Part shown: positions 50,851-59,504 of the stretch, one piece after another
Numbering within the stretch: the stretch's first letter is position 1
Layout: every line of letters starts with the position of its first letter
Assembly: GCF_017877355.1 (NCBI RefSeq)
Contig: NZ_JAGIPR010000008.1
Span: forward strand, 62,001 to 126,000
From: Chryseobacterium jejuense
GTDB lineage: Bacteria > Bacteroidota > Bacteroidia > Flavobacteriales > Weeksellaceae
Direction: 5' to 3'
Length of the DNA: 64,000 nt
Notes under the pieces: generated by a model
Database searches by the model: none
Told to the model about the DNA's origin: nothing
What the model saw: only the letters and a program-made list of their open reading frames with translations
Position numbers and translations under genes: made by a program

Positions 50851-53082
50851 ATGAAAAAAACTCTATTTGCGATATCGCTGGTAAGCTCAGTATTCGCATT
50901 TGCACAGGAAAAAGCCAATAACAGCAATAAAGAGAAACAAATTGACGGCATTGTCATCACTAAAACTAAAAAAGCCGTTGAACAAAAAGCAGACCGTACC
51001 ATTTTTGATTTTTCTGAACAACCCCAGCTTAATAACGGAAACGTTTTAGAAGGAATCAAAAAGCTTCCGGGGCTTGTAGCCACAGATATTGCCGGAATGA
51101 TGTACCAGGGAAAAATGCTGGATGTATACCTTAACGGAAGACCTTTAAACATTACCTCCAATGAATTAAATTCTTTTCTTGAAAGCATGCCGGCTAATTC
51201 TGTAGAGAGAATTGAAGTCGTTACGCAGCCCGGAGCAGAATTTCCTGCTACATCAGGAGGTGCTATTATGAATATTATTACTAATAAGAACGCCAATAAA
51301 TATTTAAGCGCCACATATTCCGGAAATTATACCTTCACCAATTACGATAAATACAGAAGCAGAACCACAAACTCTGTGAATTTAAATGCCAGAAATAAAT
51401 ATTTCGGATGGCAGCTTAATGTGGGACAAAATTATCGTGAAAGTATGATGAATACACAGCAAGATGACTTATTGAACGGTAATACGGATCGATTTGCCCG
51501 TACTTATTTTGCTAAGGCGGGAGTAACTTTTGATCTTGGACAGGACAGACTATTGCTGAATTACGATATTTATCACAATAACAATGATAATTATACTTTA
51601 AGTAATGGTAAAGGTGACAGAACCTACGATGAGAACTCACCTAATAAAGTTTATATCAGAGACTATACTTTCGGATCTTCAGATGTAGCCAGAACCAACA
51701 CAGTAAGACAGGAAGCCGTGGTAACCTATCAGAAACGGTTCTCTGATAAATCTCAGAAATTAGATTTCCAGTTTGGTTATACAAAGGCCTACACTAAATT
51801 TGGACAGGATAATATATTCTTTGATAAGACTTTTGAAAATCCTAAAGAACCTCTTCCAACAACAGCTCTGGGAAATGTGTTAAGTAATAATTCTGATATG
51901 AGAATTGCTAACTTTAAGGTTGATTACTCTCAACCCATCAAGCTTCTTGATGGAGGAAAAGTGAGTGCCGGAGGTTTGTATGAAAGACAGGATTATGATA
52001 CGGAAAGTAAAGGATTAAAAAACCTTGAATACCAAAGACAGACAGCCTCTACTTACCTGGAGTTTCAGGCCAAATTGAAAAAGTTCGATTTCACTTTGGG
52101 ATCACGTTTTGAAAATTATGACATTTCAGGAATCACCAGATATTTTGATAAAGATGGAAAGCTTGTTCAGGATGATTTGCTTCCATTTGATAAGTTTAAA
52201 TTCTTTCCGAATGCCAGCATACAGTACAACCTGATGAACCAGGTATATGTGGCTGCGAATTACAACAAAAAAATCAGCTTACCAAGTATTTCTGCCCTAA
52301 ACCCGAATAATACCACATTTGGAGGTCCGAATACTCAAATTACAGGTAATGCCAATCTTCAGCCTACTATTTTTGATAACTACGAGTTGAAAATTTCGGC
52401 TTTTGATTATGCATTCATCGGATACAGTGTAAGCTCAGCCAGCAATCAGGTGGCACAGATCATTAAAAAAGATGGTAAAAATCTTTATAATGAGCAGATT
52501 AATATCTCTAATATGAAAATTCATAATTTCAATATTGGGCTTCCGGTTCCGTTCCAAATTTTTACCAAGTCAATAGGTGAGATTATGAAGTCGAACTTCA
52601 ATCCTGACAAAATGAATTTCATGTACATTTATGCAGGATACCAAAAGCATGAAATCAATAACCTCAACAATAAAGGATTCTGGATTCTTAACCTGATGAC
52701 CCAGTTGATTCTTCCAAAAGATATTAAGCTGACAGCGAATTACAGCTATCTGACGCCAAAAGCAGGGTATTTTTACTTCACTGCAGAGAAACCATTTAGC
52801 AATAACTTAGATATTACCCTGACGAAAAAGTTTATGAATAATCGCCTTACAGTCTCAGTTTTTGCGAATGATATTTTCAATGGCCAGATAATGCAGGTAC
52901 GTTCCAATCCGCCATCAGGAGAAAGTGTAATGCTTAGAACGAAATACGATTCAAGAAACTTCGGAATTTCTATCAACTATAAAATTCCTACTAGAAACAA
53001 GTTGGCAAAAGAGGATCCAAATATCCTGAATCAAACCAAAAAAGAGGATAACAGCGGCGTTATGCAGCAAGGACAGCAATAG
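50851..53082 (+). CDS. Outer membrane beta-barrel family protein (TonB-receptor-like)
   Basis: A 743-residue protein with a signal peptide (cleavage near FAFAQ-EK, residue 19). The plug-like region (about 28-145) includes GNVLEGIKKLPGLVATDIAG, VERIEVVTQPGAEFPATSGG and AIMNIITNK. The barrel follows, and the sequence ends in a glutamine-rich tail. It is the same family as the protein at 47387-49513 but clearly diverged. The ligand is unknown. The 278-bp spacer upstream (50573-50850) shows no confident promoter. Confidence 0.85.
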   Translation: MKKTLFAISLVSSVFAFAQEKANNSNKEKQIDGIVITKTKKAVEQKADRTIFDFSEQPQLNNGNVLEGIKKLPGLVATDIAGMMYQGKMLDVYLNGRPLNITSNELNSFLESMPANSVERIEVVTQPGAEFPATSGGAIMNIITNKNANKYLSATYSGNYTFTNYDKYRSRTTNSVNLNARNKYFGWQLNVGQNYRESMMNTQQDDLLNGNTDRFARTYFAKAGVTFDLGQDRLLLNYDIYHNNNDNYTLSNGKGDRTYDENSPNKVYIRDYTFGSSDVARTNTVRQEAVVTYQKRFSDKSQKLDFQFGYTKAYTKFGQDNIFFDKTFENPKEPLPTTALGNVLSNNSDMRIANFKVDYSQPIKLLDGGKVSAGGLYERQDYDTESKGLKNLEYQRQTASTYLEFQAKLKKFDFTLGSRFENYDISGITRYFDKDGKLVQDDLLPFDKFKFFPNASIQYNLMNQVYVAANYNKKISLPSISALNPNNTTFGGPNTQITGNANLQPTIFDNYELKISAFDYAFIGYSVSSASNQVAQIIKKDGKNLYNEQINISNMKIHNFNIGLPVPFQIFTKSIGEIMKSNFNPDKMNFMYIYAGYQKHEINNLNNKGFWILNLMTQLILPKDIKLTANYSYLTPKAGYFYFTAEKPFSNNLDITLTKKFMNNRLTVSVFANDIFNGQIMQVRSNPPSGESVMLRTKYDSRNFGISINYKIPTRNKLAKEDPNILNQTKKEDNSGVMQQGQQ

Positions 53083-53101
53083 ATTTAAATGATTAATAAC
53101 C

Positions 53102-53138
53102 AAAAATGAGGCAGTGATAGGATTACTGCCTCATTTTT
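53102..53138. terminator. Terminator after the barrel gene
   Basis: AAAAATGAGGCAGT at 53102-53115 is exactly complementary to ACTGCCTCATTTTT at 53125-53138. Confidence 0.88.
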
Positions 53139-53170
53139 ATTTCTATTGATTGTATAATACTGTAGTTATA

Positions 53171-53239
53171 TTTCGCGCAGATTTAGCTGATAGCGCAGAT
53201 TTTTCTAACATTCCCGTGAAATCTGCGATCTGCGAGAAA
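53171..53239. repeat. Palindromic repeat CGCAGATTT...AAATCTGCG
   Basis: TTTCGCGCAGATTTAG and AGCGCAGATTT on the left face GAAATCTGCGATCTGCGAGAAA on the right. It sits after the thiF stop and belongs to the family at 9316, 29860 and 29956. Confidence 0.65.
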
Positions 53240-53254
53240 CAAATCTAAAAGATT

Positions 53255-53965
53255 TTAGAAATCTAAAGTTTGAAACCTCCAATTCAGCGTATCAATCAAT
53301 GTTAACTGATTGAGATTTACAGGAAGATTCGTAATTATTTTCAAAGTTTGAAGTGCCATCATACTTCCCACAATTCCTGGAAGAGCCCCAAGAACGCCGA
53401 GACTATCACAATCCGGCATATCTTCATCATAAGGAGGTTCAGGAAATATATCCCTCAGGTTTTTACTTCCCTGATGATTAAATACAACTACTTGTCCGGA
53501 AAATCCTAAGATACTTCCATACACCAATGTTTTATCCAATGCAACACAGGTATCGTTCACCAGATATCTTGTGGAGAAGTTATCTGAGCCATCTACAATA
53601 ATATCGTATTGGGAAAGTACCTCCAAGATATTGGAAACATCAATCTTTTGCTCAATTCCTATTACGTTTACCTGATGGTTCAAATTGTTCACAAATCTTT
53701 CAGCACTCTTGATTTTCAGTGTTCCTACCTCTTTTTCGGTATGAATAATCTGACGGTTCAGGTTATGAAGCTCCACATGGTCAAAATCAGCAACACCTAT
53801 GGTTCCAACTCCTGCAGCTGCCAGATATTGAATCACCGGACTACCCAGACCTCCAGCCCCTATAACAAGAACTTTTGAAGCCATTATTTTTTTTTGTCCT
53901 TCCAGTCCTATTTCATCAATAAAGATCTGGCGGCTGTATCTTTTAAAAAGATCTTCTTGTTGCAT
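53255..53965 (-). CDS. thiF: ThiF/MoeB-family sulfur-carrier adenylyltransferase
   Basis: A 236-residue E1-like enzyme. The ATP-binding GAGGLGSPVIQYLA and the NRQIIH and VDGSDNFSTRYLVND motifs are present. The two zinc-binding CxxC pairs of E. coli ThiF are missing: the region reads KNLRDIFPEPP, with a single cysteine in MPDCDSLG. It adenylates the C-terminal glycine of ThiS in thiazole synthesis. It is the last gene of the thiamine operon, 9 bp after thiH. Confidence 0.9.
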   Translation of the reverse strand: MQQEDLFKRYSRQIFIDEIGLEGQKKIMASKVLVIGAGGLGSPVIQYLAAAGVGTIGVADFDHVELHNLNRQIIHTEKEVGTLKIKSAERFVNNLNHQVNVIGIEQKIDVSNILEVLSQYDIIVDGSDNFSTRYLVNDTCVALDKTLVYGSILGFSGQVVVFNHQGSKNLRDIFPEPPYDEDMPDCDSLGVLGALPGIVGSMMALQTLKIITNLPVNLNQLTLIDTLNWRFQTLDF

Positions 53966-53974
53966 ATTGAACTC

Positions 53975-55093
53975 TTAAAATCCACTATAGACAGAATCCC
54001 AATCCTTCATCACCGGATCATACCCTGATTTTTTAATCATACTCTTAATTTCTTCCATGCTCCTTTCATCACTGGTTTCAAATTGTTCCAGAGATTCTTT
54101 ATCCACAGCATATCCACCCGGATTGGTTTTTGAACCTGCACTCATGGTGGTGGCTCCCAATGCTACAATATGATTTCTGAATGTTTCGTTTTCTCTTGTG
54201 GAGATGGATATTTCAATATCTTCATTCCATATTCTGTAGGCACAGATCAGTTGCAGCAGGTCTTTATCTTCCATCATAAAATTAGGTTCAATGATTCCTT
54301 CTGCCGGCCTGAGTCTTGGAAATGACACTGAAAATTTACTTTTCCAGTACTGTTTCTGCAGATAATCGATGTGAAGCGCATTGAAAAAGCTGTCTACACG
54401 CCAATCTTCCAGCCCAAGCAGCACCCCCAGCCCCATTTTATGAATTCCAGCCCGTCCAATTCTATCAGGAGTATCTAAGCGAAAATAAAAATTGGATTTT
54501 TTACCTTTCGGATGATATTCTTTATAGACTTCCTGATGATAGGTTTCCTGGTATACCAACACCGAATGAACTCCTTCTTCATGAAGAAGTTTATACTCCA
54601 TTTCCTCTAAAGGCTGTACTTCAATGGAAATATTGGAGAAATGAGGCTTCAGTAAACGAACCGCGTTCTGAAAATAAGGAACGCCTACTATTTTATTAGC
54701 TTCTCCACTTACCAACAGAACATGATTGACCCCCATGGATTTCAACACAGAACTTTCAATCATCAATTCTGCATCAGTGAGCGTTTTTCTCCTGAGATTG
54801 TTATCCAGACTGAATCCACAATAAGTACATATATTTTGGCATTCATTACTGAGATACAATGGTGCATACAGCTGAATGGTCTTCCCAAAACGCTGCTGGG
54901 TAAGAGCTCTTGTCATATTGGCCATGAGTTCCAATTCCTGTGACGCTGCTGGTGAAAGCATATTCAGAAAATCATCCAGTGTTCTGTTTCTTTTCTGAAG
55001 ACTGTTTCGAACCTCGGAAATTGTTACTTTTTCAAGTCTGGTTTTTATCTCATCCCATTGGTAGTGCTCGAAAACCTCCTTAAAACTATTCAT
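53975..55093 (-). CDS. thiH: 2-iminoacetate synthase
   Basis: A 372-residue radical-SAM enzyme. The [4Fe-4S] motif C85-x3-C89-x2-C92 (CQNICTYC) is intact, and ALGATTMSAGSKTNPGGYAV near the C-terminus is typical of ThiH. It cleaves tyrosine to give dehydroglycine for the thiazole ring. Its presence implies the oxygen-sensitive ThiH route rather than glycine oxidase (ThiO). Confidence 0.95.
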   Translation of the reverse strand: MNSFKEVFEHYQWDEIKTRLEKVTISEVRNSLQKRNRTLDDFLNMLSPAASQELELMANMTRALTQQRFGKTIQLYAPLYLSNECQNICTYCGFSLDNNLRRKTLTDAELMIESSVLKSMGVNHVLLVSGEANKIVGVPYFQNAVRLLKPHFSNISIEVQPLEEMEYKLLHEEGVHSVLVYQETYHQEVYKEYHPKGKKSNFYFRLDTPDRIGRAGIHKMGLGVLLGLEDWRVDSFFNALHIDYLQKQYWKSKFSVSFPRLRPAEGIIEPNFMMEDKDLLQLICAYRIWNEDIEISISTRENETFRNHIVALGATTMSAGSKTNPGGYAVDKESLEQFETSDERSMEEIKSMIKKSGYDPVMKDWDSVYSGF

Positions 55094-55104
55094 TATTCTG
55101 ATTT

Positions 55105-55881
55105 TTATTCAAACAAAAACGAAGTTAACGGGCTGGATGCTTCAGCATGATTGGCTATAGCTCCCAACCCTGACTCAAAGGCTCTTCTTCCTGCCATAAC
55201 GCCTTCTTTAAAGGCAACAGCCATATTCACCGGATTTCTGGCAACAGCAATAGCTGTATTAACCAAAACCGCATCTGCTCCCATTTCCATTGCTTTTGCA
55301 GCATCTGATGGTGCGCCAATTCCAGCATCTACAACAACAGGAACATTACTTTGGCTAATGATGATTTCTAAGAAATCCAGTGTTCTCAAACCTTTATTGG
55401 TTCCGATAGGTGCTCCTAAAGGCATTACCACAGCTGTTCCTGCATCTTCAAGACGTTTGCATAAAACCGGATCTGCATGAATGTAAGGCATCACTACAAA
55501 ACCTAATTTGGCCAATTCTTCAGTGGCATACAGTGTTTCTATAGGATCTGGTAATAAATATTTCGGATCCGGATGAATTTCCAGTTTTACCCAGTTGGTC
55601 TCCAATGCTTCTCTGGCTAATTGTGCCGCCAACACTGCTTCTTTAGCTGTTCTTGCCCCTGACGTATTGGGTAAAAGATGAACATTCGTTCCTTTTAATG
55701 AATCTAATAAATCATCTTCTGCTGACTGAGCGTCAATTCTCTTTAAAGCCATTGTGACCATATTGGATTCTGAAGCCACAACAGAGGCTGCCATATCTTC
55801 AAGGCTTCCGAATTTTCCTGTTCCTAAAAACAATCTCGATTCAAAAGTTCTGTCTGCTATTATTAATTTTTGATTATGCAT
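55105..55881 (-). CDS. thiG: Thiazole synthase
   Basis: A 258-residue TIM-barrel enzyme that builds the thiazole phosphate. The Schiff-base lysine is K99 in NWVKLEIHPDPKYLLPD. VVDAGIGAPSDAAKAMEMGA and VLVNTAIA form the phosphate-binding side. Its start overlaps the thiE stop by 8 bp, and thiH follows after 11 bp. Confidence 0.96.
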   Translation of the reverse strand: MHNQKLIIADRTFESRLFLGTGKFGSLEDMAASVVASESNMVTMALKRIDAQSAEDDLLDSLKGTNVHLLPNTSGARTAKEAVLAAQLAREALETNWVKLEIHPDPKYLLPDPIETLYATEELAKLGFVVMPYIHADPVLCKRLEDAGTAVVMPLGAPIGTNKGLRTLDFLEIIISQSNVPVVVDAGIGAPSDAAKAMEMGADAVLVNTAIAVARNPVNMAVAFKEGVMAGRRAFESGLGAIANHAEASSPLTSFLFE

Positions 55882-56494
55882 ATATCATTGCTTTTTTAAA
55901 TTCATTAATGAGGGTAGGCTGGTTAGTAATCTGCCCTGAAACTGCCACTCCATAAATTCCGATCTGCTGTAACAACTGAATATCTTCAAGGCTCACCCCT
56001 CCAATGGCAAATATTTTAGGAATCACCACTGATTTTTCATGAAGCTTGTCTATAATTTCCTGATACCCTTCAAACCCAAGAATAGGACTCAGTTTTTCTT
56101 TCGTAGATGTGAATCTTAATGGTCCCAACCCAATATAATCACATGGTTCTTTCATTCTTTGAAGAACATCTGAAAGGGTATTCGCTGTTCCGCCAATGAT
56201 CTTATTTTCGCCTAAAGTGATTCTTGCTTCTTCAATGGATCCATCATTTAATCCTAAGTGAACTCCATCAGCATCTATTGTTCTCGCCAGCTGAACATGA
56301 TCATTGATGATGCAGATTGACTGATATTCTGAACAAAGCTGTTTTGTGATTTCACAAAAGTCTACTAACTCATTTTCAAGGGCATTTTTCCAGCGGATCT
56401 GTACCCATTTGATCCCATTATCTAAGGCTTTTCGAATATTCAGTTCCTGTTCCTGCCTTGTAATTCCCTGTGAGATGTATTGTAATTTTTCCAT
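55874..56494 (-). CDS. thiE: Thiamine-phosphate synthase
   Basis: A 206-residue TIM-barrel enzyme that joins HMP pyrophosphate and thiazole phosphate. INDHVQLARTIDADGVHLGL and DYIGLGPLRFTSTKEK match the ThiE substrate-binding motifs, including the phosphate-contacting threonine-rich loop. It is the better ThiE candidate of the two in the operon. The ATG is 6 bp after the stop of the thiD remnant. Confidence 0.93.
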   Translation of the reverse strand: MEKLQYISQGITRQEQELNIRKALDNGIKWVQIRWKNALENELVDFCEITKQLCSEYQSICIINDHVQLARTIDADGVHLGLNDGSIEEARITLGENKIIGGTANTLSDVLQRMKEPCDYIGLGPLRFTSTKEKLSPILGFEGYQEIIDKLHEKSVVIPKIFAIGGVSLEDIQLLQQIGIYGVAVSGQITNQPTLINEFKKAMIYA

Positions 56495-56499
56495 ATTAA

Positions 56500-56601
56500 C
56501 TATGAATATGTTCCCAATAAAGAGGGATTGCTTTTTAAAAATTGTTCGATATATAATTTCCCTTTTCTACAGGCTATTTCCAGAGTTTCACCTTTTGATA
56601 G
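56500..56601 (-). pseudogene. thiD: thiD 3'-end remnant
   Basis: Between the tenI and thiE genes the minus strand reads in frame LSKGETLEIACRKGKLYIEQ, then FLKSNPSLLGTYS and a stop at 56500-56502. This is the C-terminal helix pattern of Bacteroidetes HMP-phosphate kinase (ThiD), which typically ends FLSSN..LLGYH. A stop codon precedes it and no start fits, so only about 33 codons remain of the normal 270 or so. In related flavobacterial operons thiD sits at this position. The tenI gene runs directly into it, overlapping its first bases in another frame. Confidence 0.7.
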
Positions 56602-57175
56602 CTATCCTGCATTTTCTAAATACGCTTAAAGGTTCATCACTCTCCCAAACAGCTCCTAATAAAGCCACACCATCTACTCCAAGATCAAAAACTTCCTGAA
56701 TACGATTGGAATCAATACCTCCTAAGGCAATCAGCATTACATCCGGATTATTTCTTTTGTTCAAGCTTTCCATAACTGTTGAATCAATTCCATATCCTTT
56801 TTTGGAAATACTTGGAAAGAATGGGCTTATGAAAGCATATTCCCATTCTCTTTCCAGCGTATTATAGGTAGTAATTTCATGAACAGAGGTTGAAACTATA
56901 TTTCCCTTCATAAAAGGTTTATATTTTTCTTCCTTTCGGTCTTCTTCTCTAAAGTGAAATCTTGAAATCCCATAATCTTGTCCAAGATCATAATGATTAT
57001 GTAGCACCAATTGTCCATAAAATGATTCATCAATACTGTTGATAAAATCAGTCATCTTTTCCGGACTGATCCATGGTTTTCTGATATGAAGCAGATCCAG
57101 CCCATCATGAAACATCTGATTGATGATCTCTGATTCGTTTGGAACGAGGATTTCAGGAGTGATGACGAGAATCAT
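56588..57175 (-). CDS. TenI/ThiE-like protein
   Basis: A 195-residue TIM-barrel protein of the ThiE/TenI family. The pattern LLHIRKPWISPEK, LHNHYDLG, FISPFFPSISKKGYG and ALGGIDSNRIQEVFDLGVDG is closer to TenI-type thiazole tautomerases than to ThiE, because the NDHVQLA and DGVHLGL motifs are altered. It may speed aromatisation of thiazole phosphate. Its start overlaps the thiC stop by 4 bp. The last four residues (AIKR) may derive from DNA fused at the thiD deletion joint. Confidence 0.85.
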   Translation of the reverse strand: MILVITPEILVPNESEIINQMFHDGLDLLHIRKPWISPEKMTDFINSIDESFYGQLVLHNHYDLGQDYGISRFHFREEDRKEEKYKPFMKGNIVSTSVHEITTYNTLEREWEYAFISPFFPSISKKGYGIDSTVMESLNKRNNPDVMLIALGGIDSNRIQEVFDLGVDGVALLGAVWESDEPLSVFRKCRIAIKR

Positions 57176-58983
57176 ATATAAATTTCCTTTCCTTTTTCAA
57201 TAAACTCCTGCGACTTATCAAACATTCCCTGCTCTGCAGATTCACGGATTTCCTGTGTAATCTTCATCGAGCAGAATTTTGGCCCGCACATAGAACAGAA
57301 GTGAGCAATTTTAGCTCCGTCAGCAGGAAGAGTCTCATCATGATAAGCTCTTGCTGTATCCGGATCTAATGAAAGGTTGAACTGATCTTCCCATCTAAAT
57401 TCAAATCTTGCTTTACTCAATGCATTATCTCTGTATTGTGCTCCCGGATGTCCTTTTGCCAAATCTGCAGCGTGGGCTGCTAATTTATAAGTAATTACTC
57501 CCACTTTCACATCGTCTTTGTTCGGAAGCCCTAAATGTTCTTTCGGTGTTACATAGCAAAGCATTGCACATCCGAACCATCCGATCATAGCAGCCCCGAT
57601 TCCTGATGTAATATGATCATAACCAGGTGCAATATCTGTGGTTAAAGGCCCCAAGGTATAGAAAGGTGCTTCGTCACACACTTCCAATTGTTTTTCCATG
57701 TTTTCTTTGATCATATGCATTGGAACGTGTCCCGGACCTTCAATCATCACCTGTACATTGTGCTTCCAGGCAATTTTGGTCAGTTCACCCAACGTTTCCA
57801 GCTCTGCAAACTGAGCGGCATCATTGGCATCAGCAATAGAACCTGGGCGTAAACCATCTCCTAAAGAGAAAGCCACATCATACTTCTTCATGATCTCACA
57901 AATCTCTTCAAAATGAGTGTATAAAAAATTTTCCTTATGATGATAAAGACACCATTTTGCCATAATAGAACCTCCTCTGGATACGATTCCTGTTACTCTG
58001 TTAGCTGTTAAATGAATGTATCTTAACAAAACTCCGGCATGAATAGTGAAATAAGATACTCCCTGTTCTGCCTGTTCAATCAAAGTATCTTTAAAAACCT
58101 CCCATGTCAGATCTTCCGGTACTCCTTTTACTTTTTCCAGCGCCTGATAAATCGGCACTGTACCAATGGGAACCGGACTGTTTCTGATGATCCATTCTCT
58201 GGTTTCATGGATATTTTTTCCTGTGGAAAGGTCCATAATTGTATCTGCTCCCCATCGGCAAGCCCAAACAGCCTTCTCCACTTCTTCATCAATGCTTGAT
58301 GACACAGCACTATTTCCGATATTGGCATTGATTTTTACCAAAAAGTTTCGTCCGATAATCATCGGCTCACTTTCAGGGTGGTTGATGTTATTCGGAATAA
58401 TGGCCCTTCCTGCAGCAATTTCATCTCTTACAAACTCCGGAGTGATCTTACTTTTCGGGGTATTGGCACCAAAACTGTTTCCAATATGCTGGCAGGCCAT
58501 TTCTTTTGGGACCAACTGCAATTGTTCTATTCTTTGGTTTTCTCTGATGGCAATATATTCCATTTCAGGAGTAATGATGCCTTGTTTCGCATAATAAAGC
58601 TGAGTAAGCTCTTTTCCTTCCTTCGCTACTTTAGGTTTATGATCGTAAGAAAAACGTAATGCATCAAGTTTAGGATCTGCCAGACGGGCTTTTCCATATT
58701 CTGAGGTGATTCCATCCAGAATAACAACATCTTCTCTATCAAGAATCCATTGTTCTCTTATCCTTGGAAGTCCCTTTTGAATATCGATTGTTGTATTTTC
58801 ATCGGTATAGGGCCCCGATGTATCATAGATTGTTACCGGAGCATTTTCTTCAAAATTTCCGTTAGTCAGCTTAGTAGGGCTAAGTTGTATTTCACGCATT
58901 GCTACATTGATAGGATGAATTTTTCCTTCAACATAGATTTTCTTTGAGTTCGGAAATGGCGAACATGTAATTGAATGGGCCAT
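57172..58983 (-). CDS. thiC: Phosphomethylpyrimidine synthase
   Basis: A 603-residue enzyme that converts aminoimidazole ribotide to HMP phosphate. The C-terminal [4Fe-4S] motif C563-x2-C566-x4-C571 in CSMCGPKFCSM is intact. Motifs DLSTGKNIHETREWII and EGPGHVPMHMIKENM are typical. It lies 24 bp after thiS and begins the pyrimidine branch. Its product HMP-P normally needs ThiD, which is broken in this operon. Confidence 0.97.
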   Translation of the reverse strand: MAHSITCSPFPNSKKIYVEGKIHPINVAMREIQLSPTKLTNGNFEENAPVTIYDTSGPYTDENTTIDIQKGLPRIREQWILDREDVVILDGITSEYGKARLADPKLDALRFSYDHKPKVAKEGKELTQLYYAKQGIITPEMEYIAIRENQRIEQLQLVPKEMACQHIGNSFGANTPKSKITPEFVRDEIAAGRAIIPNNINHPESEPMIIGRNFLVKINANIGNSAVSSSIDEEVEKAVWACRWGADTIMDLSTGKNIHETREWIIRNSPVPIGTVPIYQALEKVKGVPEDLTWEVFKDTLIEQAEQGVSYFTIHAGVLLRYIHLTANRVTGIVSRGGSIMAKWCLYHHKENFLYTHFEEICEIMKKYDVAFSLGDGLRPGSIADANDAAQFAELETLGELTKIAWKHNVQVMIEGPGHVPMHMIKENMEKQLEVCDEAPFYTLGPLTTDIAPGYDHITSGIGAAMIGWFGCAMLCYVTPKEHLGLPNKDDVKVGVITYKLAAHAADLAKGHPGAQYRDNALSKARFEFRWEDQFNLSLDPDTARAYHDETLPADGAKIAHFCSMCGPKFCSMKITQEIRESAEQGMFDKSQEFIEKGKEIYI

Positions 58984-59007
58984 AAATATTGGTATTAAGT
59001 ATGAGAA

Positions 59008-59214
59008 TTATCCGCCCTGAGTGGCGGTAATGATTAAAATTGAATCCAGATTGTTAAGGGGAGTTTCCGCCCAGATTGACTGTGGAATAATGCGATTGTT
59101 GAGTGCTACGGCAATACCTTTCTTTTTTCCGGGTAGCTCCATAGCCAATAATGCTTCCAGATTTTCAGGAAGTACATTAAATGTTTTTCGGGTGTGATTA
59201 ATTATAAGTTCCAT
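59008..59214 (-). CDS. thiS: Sulfur carrier protein ThiS
   Basis: A 68-residue ubiquitin-like protein ending ITATQGG, the Gly-Gly tail that ThiF adenylates and that carries thiocarboxylate sulfur to ThiG. It is the first gene of the thiamine operon, 75 nt after the TPP riboswitch. Confidence 0.94.
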   Translation of the reverse strand: MELIINHTRKTFNVLPENLEALLAMELPGKKKGIAVALNNRIIPQSIWAETPLNNLDSILIITATQGG

Positions 59215-59288
59215 TCCTAATTATTTAAATATACTTTAGGAATGGCTGTTATTGTACAATAGAATGTACAGCAAAAGTCATCTACTTT

Positions 59289-59357
59289 TCCCTACGCTGG
59301 TATAATCCAGATCAGGTTCAAAGGGTAAAGTCTCAGTCTGTAAACACAGACACCCCT
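59289..59357 (-). promoter_or_regulatory. TPP riboswitch of the thiamine operon
   Basis: On the minus strand GGGGTGTC, GACTGAGA, TACCC, GAACCTGATC, TGGATTATACCAGCG and TAGGGA follow in the order of the TPP aptamer. It should repress the thiS-thiF operon when TPP is plentiful. Confidence 0.93.
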
Positions 59358-59439
59358 AAAGTGTGTGACGAAGTTAGTTATTTTTTGAGAATGGGCAAAA
59401 TCAAATTTTATGGAAATAAAAAATCCCGCTTATATTAGA

Positions 59440-59478
59440 CTGCCCCCAAAAAGTTAGACACTTTTTAGGGGCAGTCCA
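59440..59478. repeat. Palindrome resembling joined insertion-sequence ends, within a terminator
   Basis: GACTGCCCCCAAAAAGT faces ACTTTTTAGGGGCAGTC with one mismatch. Outside it, AAAAATCCCGCT on the left faces AGCAGGATTTT on the right, like the arms of an older terminator whose loop has been filled. The word CCCCAAAAAGTTAGACAC resembles ends of IS3-family elements. The structure lies 26 bp downstream of the rluA-family stop and can end that transcript. Confidence 0.6.
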
Positions 59479-59504
59479 TATATCATCAGCAGGATTTTCT
59501 TAAT

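Noticed and set aside
50784..51314. Minus-strand frame of 176 codons with a hydrophobic N-terminus
   Set aside because: It is antisense to the start of the outer-membrane barrel gene at 50851, whose signal peptide and plug motifs are clear. The frame has no recognisable domain.
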